Source of the DNA: Paenibacillus artemisiicola
Lineage (GTDB): Bacteria; Bacillota; Bacilli; Paenibacillales; Paenibacillaceae
NCBI RefSeq assembly: GCF_017652985.1
Contig: NZ_JAGGDJ010000027.1
Location: forward strand, 1-64,000
DNA length: 64,000 bases
Direction: 5' to 3'
In this document: positions 26,184-34,616 of the stretch, piece by piece
Numbering within the stretch: the stretch's first letter is position 1
Layout of the letters: every line of letters starts with the position of its first letter
Notes under the pieces: model-generated
The model's input: the letters and a program-made list of their open reading frames with translations, nothing else
Told to the model about the DNA's origin: nothing
Databases searched by the model: none
Made by a program: the position numbers and the translations under genes

Positions 26184-26744
26184 ATGTTGAACCGCGTTAT
26201 TCTCATCGGCAGATTAACAAGGGATCCCGAAATGCGTTATACGCCGGCAGGCGTTGCGGTAACGCAATTTACGCTTGCGGTGGATCGCCCGTTTTCGAGC
26301 GGCGGACAAGGCGGCGAACGCGAACGTGAAGCGGATTTCATTCCGATCGTAACGTGGCGCCAGCTGGCCGAGACGTGCGCCAACTACTTGCGCAAAGGAC
26401 GTTTGGCTGCGGTCGAAGGCCGCATGCAGGTTCGGAACTACGAGAACAACGAAGGCAAGCGCGTCTACGTGACGGAAGTCATTGCCGATAACGTGCGTTT
26501 CTTGGAATCCCCGAATCGCGACAACGGTCCTCGCGAGGAAGGCGGCTATAGCGGCGGAAGCGGAGGCGGCGGCAACTATGGCGGAGGTCAAGGCGGCTAC
26601 GGCGGCGGAGGCCAAGGTCAAGGGGGCGGCGGCGGTTCGCAAGGCGGCGGACGTTCGGGAGGCACTCGGAACAACAACGGCCGTGATCCGTTCTCGGATG
26701 ACGGGCGCCCGATCGATATATCGGAAGATGATTTGCCATTCTAA
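26184..26744 (+). CDS. ssb: Single-stranded DNA-binding protein
   Basis: A 186-residue SSB with an N-terminal OB fold (MLNRVILIGRLTRDPEMRYT), a long Gly/Gln-rich linker of roughly 60 residues and the acidic tip DDLPF that recruits partner proteins. The linker is encoded by GGC-rich near-repeats. It lies between rpsF and rpsR as in other Bacilli. Essential for replication and repair. Confidence 0.98.
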   Translation: MLNRVILIGRLTRDPEMRYTPAGVAVTQFTLAVDRPFSSGGQGGEREREADFIPIVTWRQLAETCANYLRKGRLAAVEGRMQVRNYENNEGKRVYVTEVIADNVRFLESPNRDNGPREEGGYSGGSGGGGNYGGGQGGYGGGGQGQGGGGGSQGGGRSGGTRNNNGRDPFSDDGRPIDISEDDLPF

Positions 26745-26762
26745 ACGAAAGGACGGATGAAC

Positions 26763-27041
26763 ATGAGCTTTAAGCAAAGAGACGGTGGCGACGAGCGTCC
26801 AGAACGCAAATTCGGCGGCCGCAAAGGCCGTAACAAGCGCCGTAAAGTATGTTTCTTCACCGCTAACAAAATTACGCACATCGATTATAAAGATACGGAC
26901 CTGCTCCGTAAATTTATCAGCGAGCGCGGCAAAATCCTGCCTCGCCGTGTAACGGGAACGAGCGCAAAGTACCAACGCCTGCTGACGATCGCGATCAAGC
27001 GTTCGCGTCAAGTAGCGCTGTTGCCATACACGACGGAATAG
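26763..27041 (+). CDS. rpsR: 30S ribosomal protein S18
   Basis: The 92-residue S18 protein. Its core reads VCFFTANKITHIDYKDTDLL, then PRRVTGTSAKYQRLL. I prefer ATG 26763, eight bases from AAGGA, to ATG 26757, which is only three bases away. Basic N-terminal extension as usual. An intrinsic terminator follows. Confidence 0.97.
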   Translation: MSFKQRDGGDERPERKFGGRKGRNKRRKVCFFTANKITHIDYKDTDLLRKFISERGKILPRRVTGTSAKYQRLLTIAIKRSRQVALLPYTTE

Positions 27042-27055
27042 ATCGTACGACCAAG

Positions 27056-27082
27056 AAGGCAGCCGACATGGCTGCCTTTTTT
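27056..27082 (+). terminator. rpsF-ssb-rpsR operon terminator
   Basis: A perfect 9-bp stem AAGGCAGCC/GGCTGCCTT with loop GACAT and a T-run, 14 bases after the rpsR stop. Confidence 0.93.
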
Positions 27083-27271
27083 GCGTTTGCGGATAGAAAA
27101 TGATGCCGGATCCGGGAAGGATGCGCACAATAAAAGCGAAGAAGTCCGTACCGAGAAAAGAAACAAAGTCGATTTCAAGTCCAAAGATCAAGACCGATCA
27201 ATACCGAGCTCATCTCACCTAGGATCGTGAGGGACACGCAGCCTGCAGCGCGGGAGGAACGCCGCTCCCGG

Positions 27272-27625
27272 TTAGAGCTTGGAAGCCTGTTCCTCGGCGA
27301 AGTCGCCGATGATCGGCAGCTTGAACCATCTGCCCTGCAGCGCGAGGAGCATTAAGGCAATCCATAAAACAAATGACAGCGGAGTCAGCAATAGGCCGAG
27401 AAACCAGCCGATAAACGGAATGAAGCCGAGCACAATATTAAGGACAAACAACCCCGCGAACAGCACCACGGACTGCATGGCGTGAAATTTCACGAACGTG
27501 CTCCGTTTCTCGATCGCGAGAAAGAGCAGACCCGTCACGAAAACGCCCAGGTAACAGAGCAGCCCGACTACCTTCGAATCGATGCCGGTCGACGACCGGT
27601 CCGGCACAAAATGCGGCGCTTGCAT
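27272..27625 (-). CDS. DUF4870 family membrane protein
   Basis: A 117-residue protein with three hydrophobic segments (GLLCYLGVFVTGLLFLAI, then VVLFAGLFVLNIVLGFIP, then a long C-terminal one). It contains EKRSTFVKFHAMQSVVLF, characteristic of DUF4870 (Tic20-like) proteins. Function is unknown. It is transcribed against the flanking genes. The start has an AGGGG-type ribosome-binding site upstream. Confidence 0.8.
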   Translation of the reverse strand: MQAPHFVPDRSSTGIDSKVVGLLCYLGVFVTGLLFLAIEKRSTFVKFHAMQSVVLFAGLFVLNIVLGFIPFIGWFLGLLLTPLSFVLWIALMLLALQGRWFKLPIIGDFAEEQASKL

Positions 27626-27827
27626 CCTTCAGCCACCCCTTCCTCTTGTAGGTATTTATTCGGCCGAAGGAAGAACTATGCGCCGTCCGCGGCATTTTGT
27701 CCCCCAAGCGGAGCCGCCTTTTCCAGCAGCCTGCCGTTAACGAACCGTAACCTTCGCGGACGCCGGATCGTTTATGATAAGGATGGCCTCATTAAGACTC
27801 GCTATAGACAGGAGCCTGTGTATCATC

Positions 27828-28919
27828 ATGACCAAAACGAGAAGAAATCGTGGCTATAAATGGGCGGCCGCCGTGCTCGCCGTCCTCGTGCTCGGAGGCG
27901 CGCTGGCCTATTATAACCGCACCGCATTGGCGCTGTGGGGGTTCGATACCTTCCTGTCCGGCAAAGTGAAGGATAAGCTGGAGAACTCCTACAAGCCGCT
28001 CGAGGGCCGCATGCCGGTGCCGACGACGTACGAGAAGGAGGAGCCGTTCTCGCTGCTGCTGCTCGGCATCGACCAGCGGAACAAGGAGATCGGGCGCTCC
28101 GATACGATGATCTATGCGGTCGTCCGGCCGAAGGACGAGGCGATCCTCATGCTCTCGATTCCGCGCGACACGTACGTCGACATCGTCGGCAAGACGACCA
28201 GATCCGGCAGGCGGTGGCAGGACAAAATCACGCATGCCTACGCGTTCGGCGGGGCGAAGATGTCGGTGGAAACGGTCGAGAAGTTCTTTGGCGCTCGGGT
28301 CGATCATTATGCTACAATAAACTTCAAGGGCTTTCGCGACGTCATCGACGCGATGGGCGGCATCTCGCTTCCCATCACGAAGGACCTCGTGAACGACGAC
28401 CCCGATCACGAGAAGTTTGTCGTCAAGGCGGGCAAGCCCGTCTACAACGGCACGGAGGCGCTGAATTACGTCCGCTATCGGGAAGACGCCGGGGGCGACA
28501 CCAGCCGCGCGCAGCGCCATCAGGTGTTTCTGAACGCGATCATGAACAAGGCCTCGAAAGTCGGGCAATGGACGAAAATCCCGCACTTGATGGACATTAT
28601 GGGCGGCAACTTCAGCACGGACCTGACGCCCGAGCACATGATCGATCTTGCGAAGAGCATGCTGCAGGACACCGATCGCGCGATTTACGGCCATACGCTG
28701 AAAGGAGAAGGGCGTCGCAAGGTCGCGGGAGGCGCATGGTACTATTTTGCGGACGAAGCGGACTTGGCGAAGACGCAGGCGCTCATCGAAGCTTGGCTGG
28801 ATCCGGCCAACCCGAAGGCACAGCTGCCGCTTCCGGAAGAATATCGGCACAACGATCCCAACGCGGCGAAAGCGAAGCCGCTTTCGACCAAACCGGCGAA
28901 GGGGACCGAGAAGAATTAA
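27828..28919 (+). CDS. LytR-CpsA-Psr (LCP) family cell wall polymer ligase
   Basis: A 363-residue membrane-anchored enzyme that attaches teichoic acids or other polymers to peptidoglycan. It has an N-terminal transmembrane segment (WAAAVLAVLVLGGALAYY). The LCP domain carries LLLGIDQRNKEIGRSDTM, then MLSIPRDTYVDIVG, then KITHAYAFGGAKM, then YVRYREDAGGDTSRAQRHQ, including the conserved Arg and Asp residues that bind the polyprenyl phosphate. ATG 27828 is 13 bases after AGGAG, so the start is not fully certain. A standalone LCP in this operon-poor position; its polymer is unknown. Confidence 0.92.
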   Translation: MTKTRRNRGYKWAAAVLAVLVLGGALAYYNRTALALWGFDTFLSGKVKDKLENSYKPLEGRMPVPTTYEKEEPFSLLLLGIDQRNKEIGRSDTMIYAVVRPKDEAILMLSIPRDTYVDIVGKTTRSGRRWQDKITHAYAFGGAKMSVETVEKFFGARVDHYATINFKGFRDVIDAMGGISLPITKDLVNDDPDHEKFVVKAGKPVYNGTEALNYVRYREDAGGDTSRAQRHQVFLNAIMNKASKVGQWTKIPHLMDIMGGNFSTDLTPEHMIDLAKSMLQDTDRAIYGHTLKGEGRRKVAGGAWYYFADEADLAKTQALIEAWLDPANPKAQLPLPEEYRHNDPNAAKAKPLSTKPAKGTEKN

Positions 28920-28991
28920 CGGCAGGCGAATTGCCCCATGCTCTTTCTGCAAGCAAGCGGAAGAAGAAGAAGGAAGGTGGGCAACACACGC

Positions 28992-29429
28992 ATGAATATC
29001 GCATTTTTTCTATTACCGAAGCAAGAAGTGGTTTGGCTGACGATGGACGCGACGCTTCGGCAGACGCTCGAGAAGATGGAGCATCACCGCTACACGGCCG
29101 TGCCGATCCTCGACAACGACGGCGGCTACGCCGGGACGCTGACCGAGGGCGACCTGCTCTGGCACATGAAGAACAACCCGCAGCTCACCTTCGAACAGAC
29201 GAACAAAGTGAAGCTGTCGGACGTGCAGATGCGGCTGAGCAACAAGGCGGTCCAAATCGACGCCAACATGGAAGATCTCTTATCCCTGGCTAAGGTGCAG
29301 AACTTCGTGCCGGTCATCGACGACATGAACCGGTTCATCGGCATCGTACGCCGCAGCGATATTATCGATTACTGCGAAGCACTCATCGTGAACGCGAATA
29401 ATTCCAAGAAAGAAATGGCCGCCGGCTAA
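28992..29429 (+). CDS. CBS domain-pair protein
   Basis: A 145-residue protein made of two CBS motifs (RYTAVPILDNDGGYAGTLTEG and NFVPVIDDMNRFIGIVRRSD). CBS pairs bind adenosine nucleotides and act as energy or second-messenger sensors; a c-di-AMP role would be a guess, although gdpP lies 1.2 kb downstream. I chose ATG 28992, which follows a GGAAGGTGG tract; the frame extends 18 codons further without support. A terminator follows. Confidence 0.85.
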   Translation: MNIAFFLLPKQEVVWLTMDATLRQTLEKMEHHRYTAVPILDNDGGYAGTLTEGDLLWHMKNNPQLTFEQTNKVKLSDVQMRLSNKAVQIDANMEDLLSLAKVQNFVPVIDDMNRFIGIVRRSDIIDYCEALIVNANNSKKEMAAG

Positions 29430-29446
29430 CGCGCGGGCCAATCGGG

Positions 29447-29475
29447 ACGCCGCCCTCCAACGAGGGCGGCGTTTT
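29447..29475 (+). terminator. CBS gene terminator
   Basis: An 11-bp perfect GC-rich stem ACGCCGCCCTC/GAGGGCGGCGT with loop CAAC, ending in TTTT, 18 bases after the stop codon. Confidence 0.88.
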
Positions 29476-29633
29476 GCGTCCGGACGAAGGGGCGGAAGAC
29501 GTCCCATCGGCCACGGTAGAGGGCTTCCATCCCGCCGGGCCGGAGGCTGCGCGCCTCGTCGCCAGCGCATCGCCGACAGCCGGCCGCCGGCCGCTGGGCG
29601 AGGTCTCCTGTGCTTTCGCGATTCGTTTTATGC

Positions 29634-29639
29634 TATAAT
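29634..29639 (+). promoter_or_regulatory. Extended -10 promoter for yybS-gdpP-rplI
   Basis: TGCTATAATG contains a perfect TATAAT with an upstream TGN, about 53 bases before yybS. The -35 is weak (TGCTTT, 17 bases upstream), as is usual for extended -10 promoters. Confidence 0.65.
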
Positions 29640-29691
29640 GGGGAGTAAAGCTTAGGCTGCGCACTAGTAACTGGAGCAAGAGGTGAACGGT

Positions 29692-30594
29692 TTGAAAACC
29701 GGTGCAAAATCGATTTTGTGGAGCGTCGCGGCCTTGCTGCTGCTGCTCGCCATCGCCGTACCGCTCGTGAATGCGCTCGTGTTCGCCGTCATGATGGTGC
29801 CGGCCGTCGTGCTGTACGCGACGCTGCCGCGGCCGTGGTTCGCCTTGCATATGGCCGTCGTCTACGCGGTCGGCACGATTGTGCTCGGACCGGCCGCTTT
29901 GATCGTCGGGCTATTCTTCCTGATCCCGTCCGTCGTGATGGGCCATCTGTACCGCAAGGGCATTCCCGCCCGTCAGGTGCTGACCTCCGTCACGCTGACG
30001 CTGCTCGGCTTGTCGCTGCTGGAGCTCCTGCTGGCCGATCTGTGGTTCGGGTTCTCGCTCATCCATGAGATTCGCATCATGATCGGGGACACGGTGGACG
30101 GCTTGAACCGCGAAGGCATCATGCCGGGCACGTGGACCGCGGAAATGACCGAATCGTACATCCAGAATTTGATTCATTCCATTCCGATGGCGCTCATCGT
30201 CGCCTCGTTCGTGCTCGCGGTCGTGACGCACGCCATCGCCGGGTCCGTGCTGCGCGCCGGGGGGCTGGCCGTGCCGAAGCTGCAGCCGATCCGGAAATGG
30301 ATGCTGCCGCGGATTTTCGTCCTGTACTACTTGATCGTTCTTATCGCGGACATGGCGGTGCCGAGCGACGGAACCTCGTTCATGACGGTCGTGCTGCATA
30401 ACCTGGCGCCGCTGATGAAATTGACGTTCTCCATTCAGGCGATGGGCTTCTTCTTCTATATTGCGCATGAACGGAGATGGAACAAGGCGATCCCGGTGCT
30501 GCTCGCCGTGATTGTCGCGATATTTCCGCCGTTTAGCCTGATCGGGGTGCTGGACGCGGCGATTCCGATCCGTAAAGCGTTCAAGAAATCGTGA
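29692..30594 (+). CDS. yybS: YybS family (DUF2232) membrane protein
   Basis: A 300-residue integral membrane protein with about eight predicted hydrophobic segments, of the YybS/DUF2232 family. It is almost always encoded just upstream of gdpP and rplI in Bacilli, as here. Function is unknown. I chose TTG 29692 because AGAGGTG lies just upstream; the GTG nine bases earlier overlaps that site. Confidence 0.85.
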   Translation: MKTGAKSILWSVAALLLLLAIAVPLVNALVFAVMMVPAVVLYATLPRPWFALHMAVVYAVGTIVLGPAALIVGLFFLIPSVVMGHLYRKGIPARQVLTSVTLTLLGLSLLELLLADLWFGFSLIHEIRIMIGDTVDGLNREGIMPGTWTAEMTESYIQNLIHSIPMALIVASFVLAVVTHAIAGSVLRAGGLAVPKLQPIRKWMLPRIFVLYYLIVLIADMAVPSDGTSFMTVVLHNLAPLMKLTFSIQAMGFFFYIAHERRWNKAIPVLLAVIVAIFPPFSLIGVLDAAIPIRKAFKKS

Positions 30595-30613
30595 CACAGG
30601 GGCGGAAACGAAC

Positions 30614-32575
30614 ATGCCGAAGTTTCTGATAAAACGATGGCACGGCCTGCACCATTTATGGGCGTTCGTGCTGATGCTGTTGATGTCGATCGCGCTCGCC
30701 ACGTACGATTGGAAGCTGGGGGTGCTGGGCCTTGTGCTGTCCGGCGCCATCGGCGTCTATTCCGTCCTGGCGGAGCGGGCGTTCCGCCGGGATTTGAAAA
30801 TGTACCTCGGCACGCTGTCCTACCGCGTGAAGAAGGCGAACCGCGAGGTCATCAGCGATCTGCCGTTCGGGATCATCCTCTATAACGAGGACAAGACGAT
30901 CGAATGGCACAACGCCTTCATCACGAACATGATGGAGCGGGATTCCATCGTCGGCGAATCGCTGAACGATCTGTTCCCGACGCTGTCGCAGGCCAAGGAA
31001 CGCGAAGGCACGGTCGAAGCGTCGATCGGCAACGCCATCTACGAGCTGATGTTCCGGTTCGACGAACGGCTGCTCTACGTCCGCGACATCACGAAGCAAT
31101 GGCAGCTGGCGAGGCGGTACGAGGAAGAGAAGCTCGCGATCGGCATCGTGCTCATGGATAACCTCGAAGAGGTCACCCAAGGCATGGACGACCAGCAGCG
31201 CAGCGCGCTCATGTCCCGGGCGACGGCGGAGATCACGGAGTGGGCGAACAAGTTCCACGTCTATCTGAAGCGGCTGACGTCGGACCGTTACCTCGTCATC
31301 ACCGACCAGCGCACGCTGAAGCAGCTGGAGCTGTCGCGCTTCGTGCTGCTCGACGAGGTCCGCGAGATCATCGCGGAGAACAAGATCCCGATGACGCTCA
31401 GCATCGGCTTCGCGGCCGGCGCGGAGAGCATCGTGGAGCTCGGCCAATGGGCGCAGACGAGCCTCGACTACGCGCTCGGGCGCGGCGGCGACCAGGCGGC
31501 CGTCAAGGTCGGGCAGCGCCAGTCGTTCTACGGCGGCAAGTCCAACGCCGTCGAGAAGCGGACGCGCGTGCGGGCCCGCGTCGTGGCGCACGCGCTGCGC
31601 GACCTGATGCGCGACAGCGACCGCGTCGTCATCATGGGGCACAAGATGCCGGACATGGACTCGCTCGGCGCGGCCATCGGGGTGCTCAAGGCGGCGCTGC
31701 TGTTCAACAAGGAAGCGTACATCGTGCTGGAGGGCGTGAATCCCGCCATTCAGCGCATGACGGAGATGCTGCGGGAAGACGAGCGCATCGCCAAGCGGTT
31801 CATCACGCCGGACCAGGCGCTCGGCATCGTGGACGGCAAGACGCTCGCCGTCGTCGTCGACACGCATAAGGCGTCGATGGTGAAGGAGCCGCGCCTCTTG
31901 ACCTTGACGGACAAGATCGTCGTGGTCGACCATCACCGCCGCGGCGAAGAATTCATCTCGAACGCGATTCTGGTCTACATGGAGCCTTACGCGTCTTCGA
32001 CCTGCGAACTGGTCACGGAGCTGCTGCAGTACATTCACGACCGCGTGCTGCTGGACGTGAAGGAAGCGACGGCGCTGCTCGCGGGCATTACCGTCGACAC
32101 GAAGAGCTTCTCGCTCCGCACGGGTTCGCGGACGTTCGAGGCGGCGTCGTTCCTGCGCCGCAACGGCGCGGATTCCTCGCTCGTTCAGCGCATGCTGAAG
32201 GAAGACTTGGCGGAGTACCTCAAGAAGGCCGAAATGATCCGGCAGGCGGAGATCGTCTACGATCATATCGCGATCGCGGCGACGGAGCAGGGGCGCAAGT
32301 ATTCGCAGCTGCTCATCGCCCAGACGGCGGATACGCTGCTGAACATGACCGACGTGCTGGCGTCCTTCGTCATCGGGGAGCGGCCGGACGGGCTGATCGG
32401 CATCAGCGCCCGCTCGCTCGGCCATATGAACGTGCAGGTGGTCATGGAGCGCATGGGCGGCGGCGGGCATCTGACGAACGCGGCCGCCCAGCTGGAAGGC
32501 ACCGTGGCGGAAGTCGCGCAGCGCCTGAAGCAGGTGCTGCAAGAAATCGAACAGGAAGAGGGGTTATTCGAATGA
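30614..32575 (+). CDS. gdpP: Cyclic-di-AMP phosphodiesterase GdpP (DHH family)
   Basis: A 653-residue membrane-bound phosphodiesterase that hydrolyses c-di-AMP to pApA. Two N-terminal transmembrane helices (residues 12-50) lead to a PAS domain, a degenerate GGDEF domain (SDRYLVITDQRTLK) and the DHH-DHHA1 catalytic module. GHKMPDMDSLGAAIG lies near 345 and VVVDHHRRGEEF near 439; GGGGHLTNAAAQLEG closes the active site. The stop overlaps rplI (ATGA), so the two are co-translated. Confidence 0.96.
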   Translation: MPKFLIKRWHGLHHLWAFVLMLLMSIALATYDWKLGVLGLVLSGAIGVYSVLAERAFRRDLKMYLGTLSYRVKKANREVISDLPFGIILYNEDKTIEWHNAFITNMMERDSIVGESLNDLFPTLSQAKEREGTVEASIGNAIYELMFRFDERLLYVRDITKQWQLARRYEEEKLAIGIVLMDNLEEVTQGMDDQQRSALMSRATAEITEWANKFHVYLKRLTSDRYLVITDQRTLKQLELSRFVLLDEVREIIAENKIPMTLSIGFAAGAESIVELGQWAQTSLDYALGRGGDQAAVKVGQRQSFYGGKSNAVEKRTRVRARVVAHALRDLMRDSDRVVIMGHKMPDMDSLGAAIGVLKAALLFNKEAYIVLEGVNPAIQRMTEMLREDERIAKRFITPDQALGIVDGKTLAVVVDTHKASMVKEPRLLTLTDKIVVVDHHRRGEEFISNAILVYMEPYASSTCELVTELLQYIHDRVLLDVKEATALLAGITVDTKSFSLRTGSRTFEAASFLRRNGADSSLVQRMLKEDLAEYLKKAEMIRQAEIVYDHIAIAATEQGRKYSQLLIAQTADTLLNMTDVLASFVIGERPDGLIGISARSLGHMNVQVVMERMGGGGHLTNAAAQLEGTVAEVAQRLKQVLQEIEQEEGLFE

Positions 32576-33015
32576 AAGTCATTTTTCTGCAGGACGTGAA
32601 AGGGCAAGGCAAGAAAGGCGAAGTCAAGGAGCTGTCGGAAGGGTACGTGCGTAATTTCCTGTTTCCGAAGAATCTCGCGAAGCCGGCATCGGACGGCAAC
32701 CTGAAGACGCTGGACGCGCAGAACGCCGCCGAGAAGCGGAAGAAGGAGCAGGAGAAGACGGACGCGCAGGAGCTGGCCAAGCGCCTGGAAGAGATGAAGG
32801 TCGTCGTGAAGACGAAGGCCGGCGAGGGCGGCCGCCTGTTCGGCGCCATCACGAGCAAGCAGATCGCCGAAGCGCTGGAAGCGCAGGGCGTGAAGCTCGA
32901 CAAACGGAAGATCGAGCTGGACGAACCGATCCGCACGCTCGGCGTGACGCAGGTCTTCGTCAAGCTGCATCCCGACGTGAAAGCGAAGCTGAGCGTACAT
33001 GCCGCGGAAGAATAA
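32572..33015 (+). CDS. rplI: 50S ribosomal protein L9
   Basis: The 147-residue L9 protein. The N-terminal domain is MKVIFLQDVKGQGKKGEVKE, a long connecting helix follows, and GGRLFGAITSKQIAEAL marks the C-terminal domain. It overlaps gdpP by four bases and lies just upstream of the helicase gene, the standard yybS-gdpP-rplI-dnaB order. Confidence 0.97.
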   Translation: MKVIFLQDVKGQGKKGEVKELSEGYVRNFLFPKNLAKPASDGNLKTLDAQNAAEKRKKEQEKTDAQELAKRLEEMKVVVKTKAGEGGRLFGAITSKQIAEALEAQGVKLDKRKIELDEPIRTLGVTQVFVKLHPDVKAKLSVHAAEE

Positions 33016-33037
33016 TAACGAAGGAGCCAGGGACGCC

Positions 33038-34396
33038 ATGGATGACGGGCTGACGATGTTCGATCGCGTGCCGCCCCAGAACATGGAGGCGGAGCAGGCG
33101 GTCCTGGGGGCGGTTCTGCTGCAGACCGAAGCGCTCATCACGGCGATGGAGCGGCTGCGGAGCGAGGATTTCTACCTGCCGTCGCACCAGCTGATCTACG
33201 AGGCGATGGTCGATCTCGGCGAGAACAATCAGCCCATCGACCTGGTGACCCTGACGGCCTATCTGCAGGACCGGCAGCAGCTGGAGGAAATCGGCGGCGT
33301 CAGCTACCTGGCGAAGCTCGGCAACGCGGTGCCGACGGCGGCGAACGTGGACTACTACGCGCAAATCGTAGAAGAGAAGTCCATGCTTCGCCGCCTCATT
33401 CGTACGGCGACGAACATCGTCTCGGACGGCTACGCGGCCGCGGACGACGTCGGGCTGATGCTGAGCGACGCGGAAGCGCGCATCATGGAGCTGTCGAACC
33501 GCCGCTCGAGCAGCGGCTTCATCTCCATCCGAGACGTGCTGATGGAAGTGTTCGAACGGGTCGAGCACCTGTATTCCAATAAAGGCGGTTCGACGGGCAT
33601 CCCGTCCGGGTTCAGCGACCTGGATAAAATGACCTCCGGCTTTCAGCGCAACGACTTGATCATCGTGGCGGCGCGTCCTTCCGTCGGCAAGACGGCGTTC
33701 GCCCTGAACATCGCCCAGAACGTCGGCGTCCGCTCCCGCGAGACGGTCGCGATCTTCAGCCTCGAGATGTCCGCGGCCCAGCTGGTGCAGCGGATGATCT
33801 GCGCGGAATCGAACGTCGACGCCGGCCGGATGCGGACCGGGTATTTGGAAGGCGACGATTGGGAAAAGCTAACGATGGCGATCGGCTCGCTCTCGGAAGC
33901 CCAGATCTACATCGACGATACGCCGGGCATCACGGTCGCGGACATACGCGCCAAGTGCCGGCGGCTCAAGAAGGAGCGGGGCCTCGGGATGATCCTGATC
34001 GACTACCTGCAGCTCATTCAAGGCCGCGGCAAGGCCGGCGAGAACCGGCAGCAGGAAGTCTCCGAGATCTCGCGGACGCTGAAGCAGATCGCGAGGGAGC
34101 TCGAAGTGCCGGTCATCGCGCTGTCGCAGCTCAGCCGGGGCGTCGAGCAGCGGCAGGACAAGCGGCCGATGATGTCCGACCTCCGGGAATCCGGTTCCAT
34201 CGAGCAGGACGCCGACATCGTCGCGTTCCTGTACCGGGACGATTACTACGATAAGGAATCGGAGAAGAAGAACATCATCGAGATCATCATCGCCAAGCAG
34301 CGGAACGGCCCGGTCGGCACCGTCGAGCTGGCGTTTCTGAAGAACTTCAACAAATTCGTCGGGCTTGACCGCACCCACCAGGAGTCGGCTTCCTGA
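33038..34396 (+). CDS. dnaB: Replicative DNA helicase (DnaB; DnaC in Bacillus)
   Basis: A 452-residue hexameric helicase that unwinds the fork. The N-terminal primase-binding domain begins FDRVPPQNMEAEQAVLGAV. The RecA-like motor has Walker A ARPSVGKTAFALNIA and Walker B ILIDYLQLIQG, with SQLSRGVEQRQDKRP as motif H4. I chose ATG 33038, 11 bases after AAGGAG; the frame opens 13 codons earlier inside rplI, but the family starts near here. No intein is present. Confidence 0.96.
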   Translation: MDDGLTMFDRVPPQNMEAEQAVLGAVLLQTEALITAMERLRSEDFYLPSHQLIYEAMVDLGENNQPIDLVTLTAYLQDRQQLEEIGGVSYLAKLGNAVPTAANVDYYAQIVEEKSMLRRLIRTATNIVSDGYAAADDVGLMLSDAEARIMELSNRRSSSGFISIRDVLMEVFERVEHLYSNKGGSTGIPSGFSDLDKMTSGFQRNDLIIVAARPSVGKTAFALNIAQNVGVRSRETVAIFSLEMSAAQLVQRMICAESNVDAGRMRTGYLEGDDWEKLTMAIGSLSEAQIYIDDTPGITVADIRAKCRRLKKERGLGMILIDYLQLIQGRGKAGENRQQEVSEISRTLKQIARELEVPVIALSQLSRGVEQRQDKRPMMSDLRESGSIEQDADIVAFLYRDDYYDKESEKKNIIEIIIAKQRNGPVGTVELAFLKNFNKFVGLDRTHQESAS

Positions 34397-34460
34397 CCGG
34401 GAAACCGCGCGGCTGCGGGAATGGCGAACGTCGGACGGGCAGGGCGGCACTTATATTTCA

Positions 34461-34504
34461 ATTTCCGAACAATTGTAGGGGCGACCTTGCAATTGTTCGC
34501 TTTT
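34461..34504. promoter_or_regulatory. PurR operator: two inverted PurBoxes upstream of purA
   Basis: The plus strand has ATTTCCGAACAAT (34461-34473), a full match to the Bacillus PurBox AWWWCCGAACWWT. The minus strand has AAAAGCGAACAAT (34492-34504) with one mismatch. The boxes are inverted, 18 bases apart, and end just before the purA -35. The same symmetry forms a stem followed by a T-run, which may also end the dnaB transcript. Confidence 0.85.
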
Positions 34505-34507
34505 TCG

Positions 34508-34536
34508 TTGACTTTAGCGGACTAAAACGGTACACT
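34508..34536 (+). promoter_or_regulatory. purA promoter
   Basis: TTGACT (34508-34513), 17 bases, TACACT (34531-34536), with purA starting 81 bases further on. The two PurBoxes lie directly upstream. Confidence 0.75.
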
Positions 34537-34616
34537 AAACATGCTGCTTTCAAGAGGCGGCTGACTGTTTCTGTGTACGCGAGCGAATAACTTGTAATGT
34601 AATTGGGGGTATATCC

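Noticed and set aside
26530..26690. Tandem GGCGGA-like repeats in ssb, suggesting a minisatellite or CRISPR-like array
   Set aside because: They encode the Gly/Gln-rich flexible linker of SSB; there are no regular spacers.
28214..29293. A 359-codon plus-strand frame overlapping the LCP and CBS genes
   Set aside because: It runs out of frame across two well-supported genes and has the Arg/Gly/Ala-rich composition of a shadow frame.
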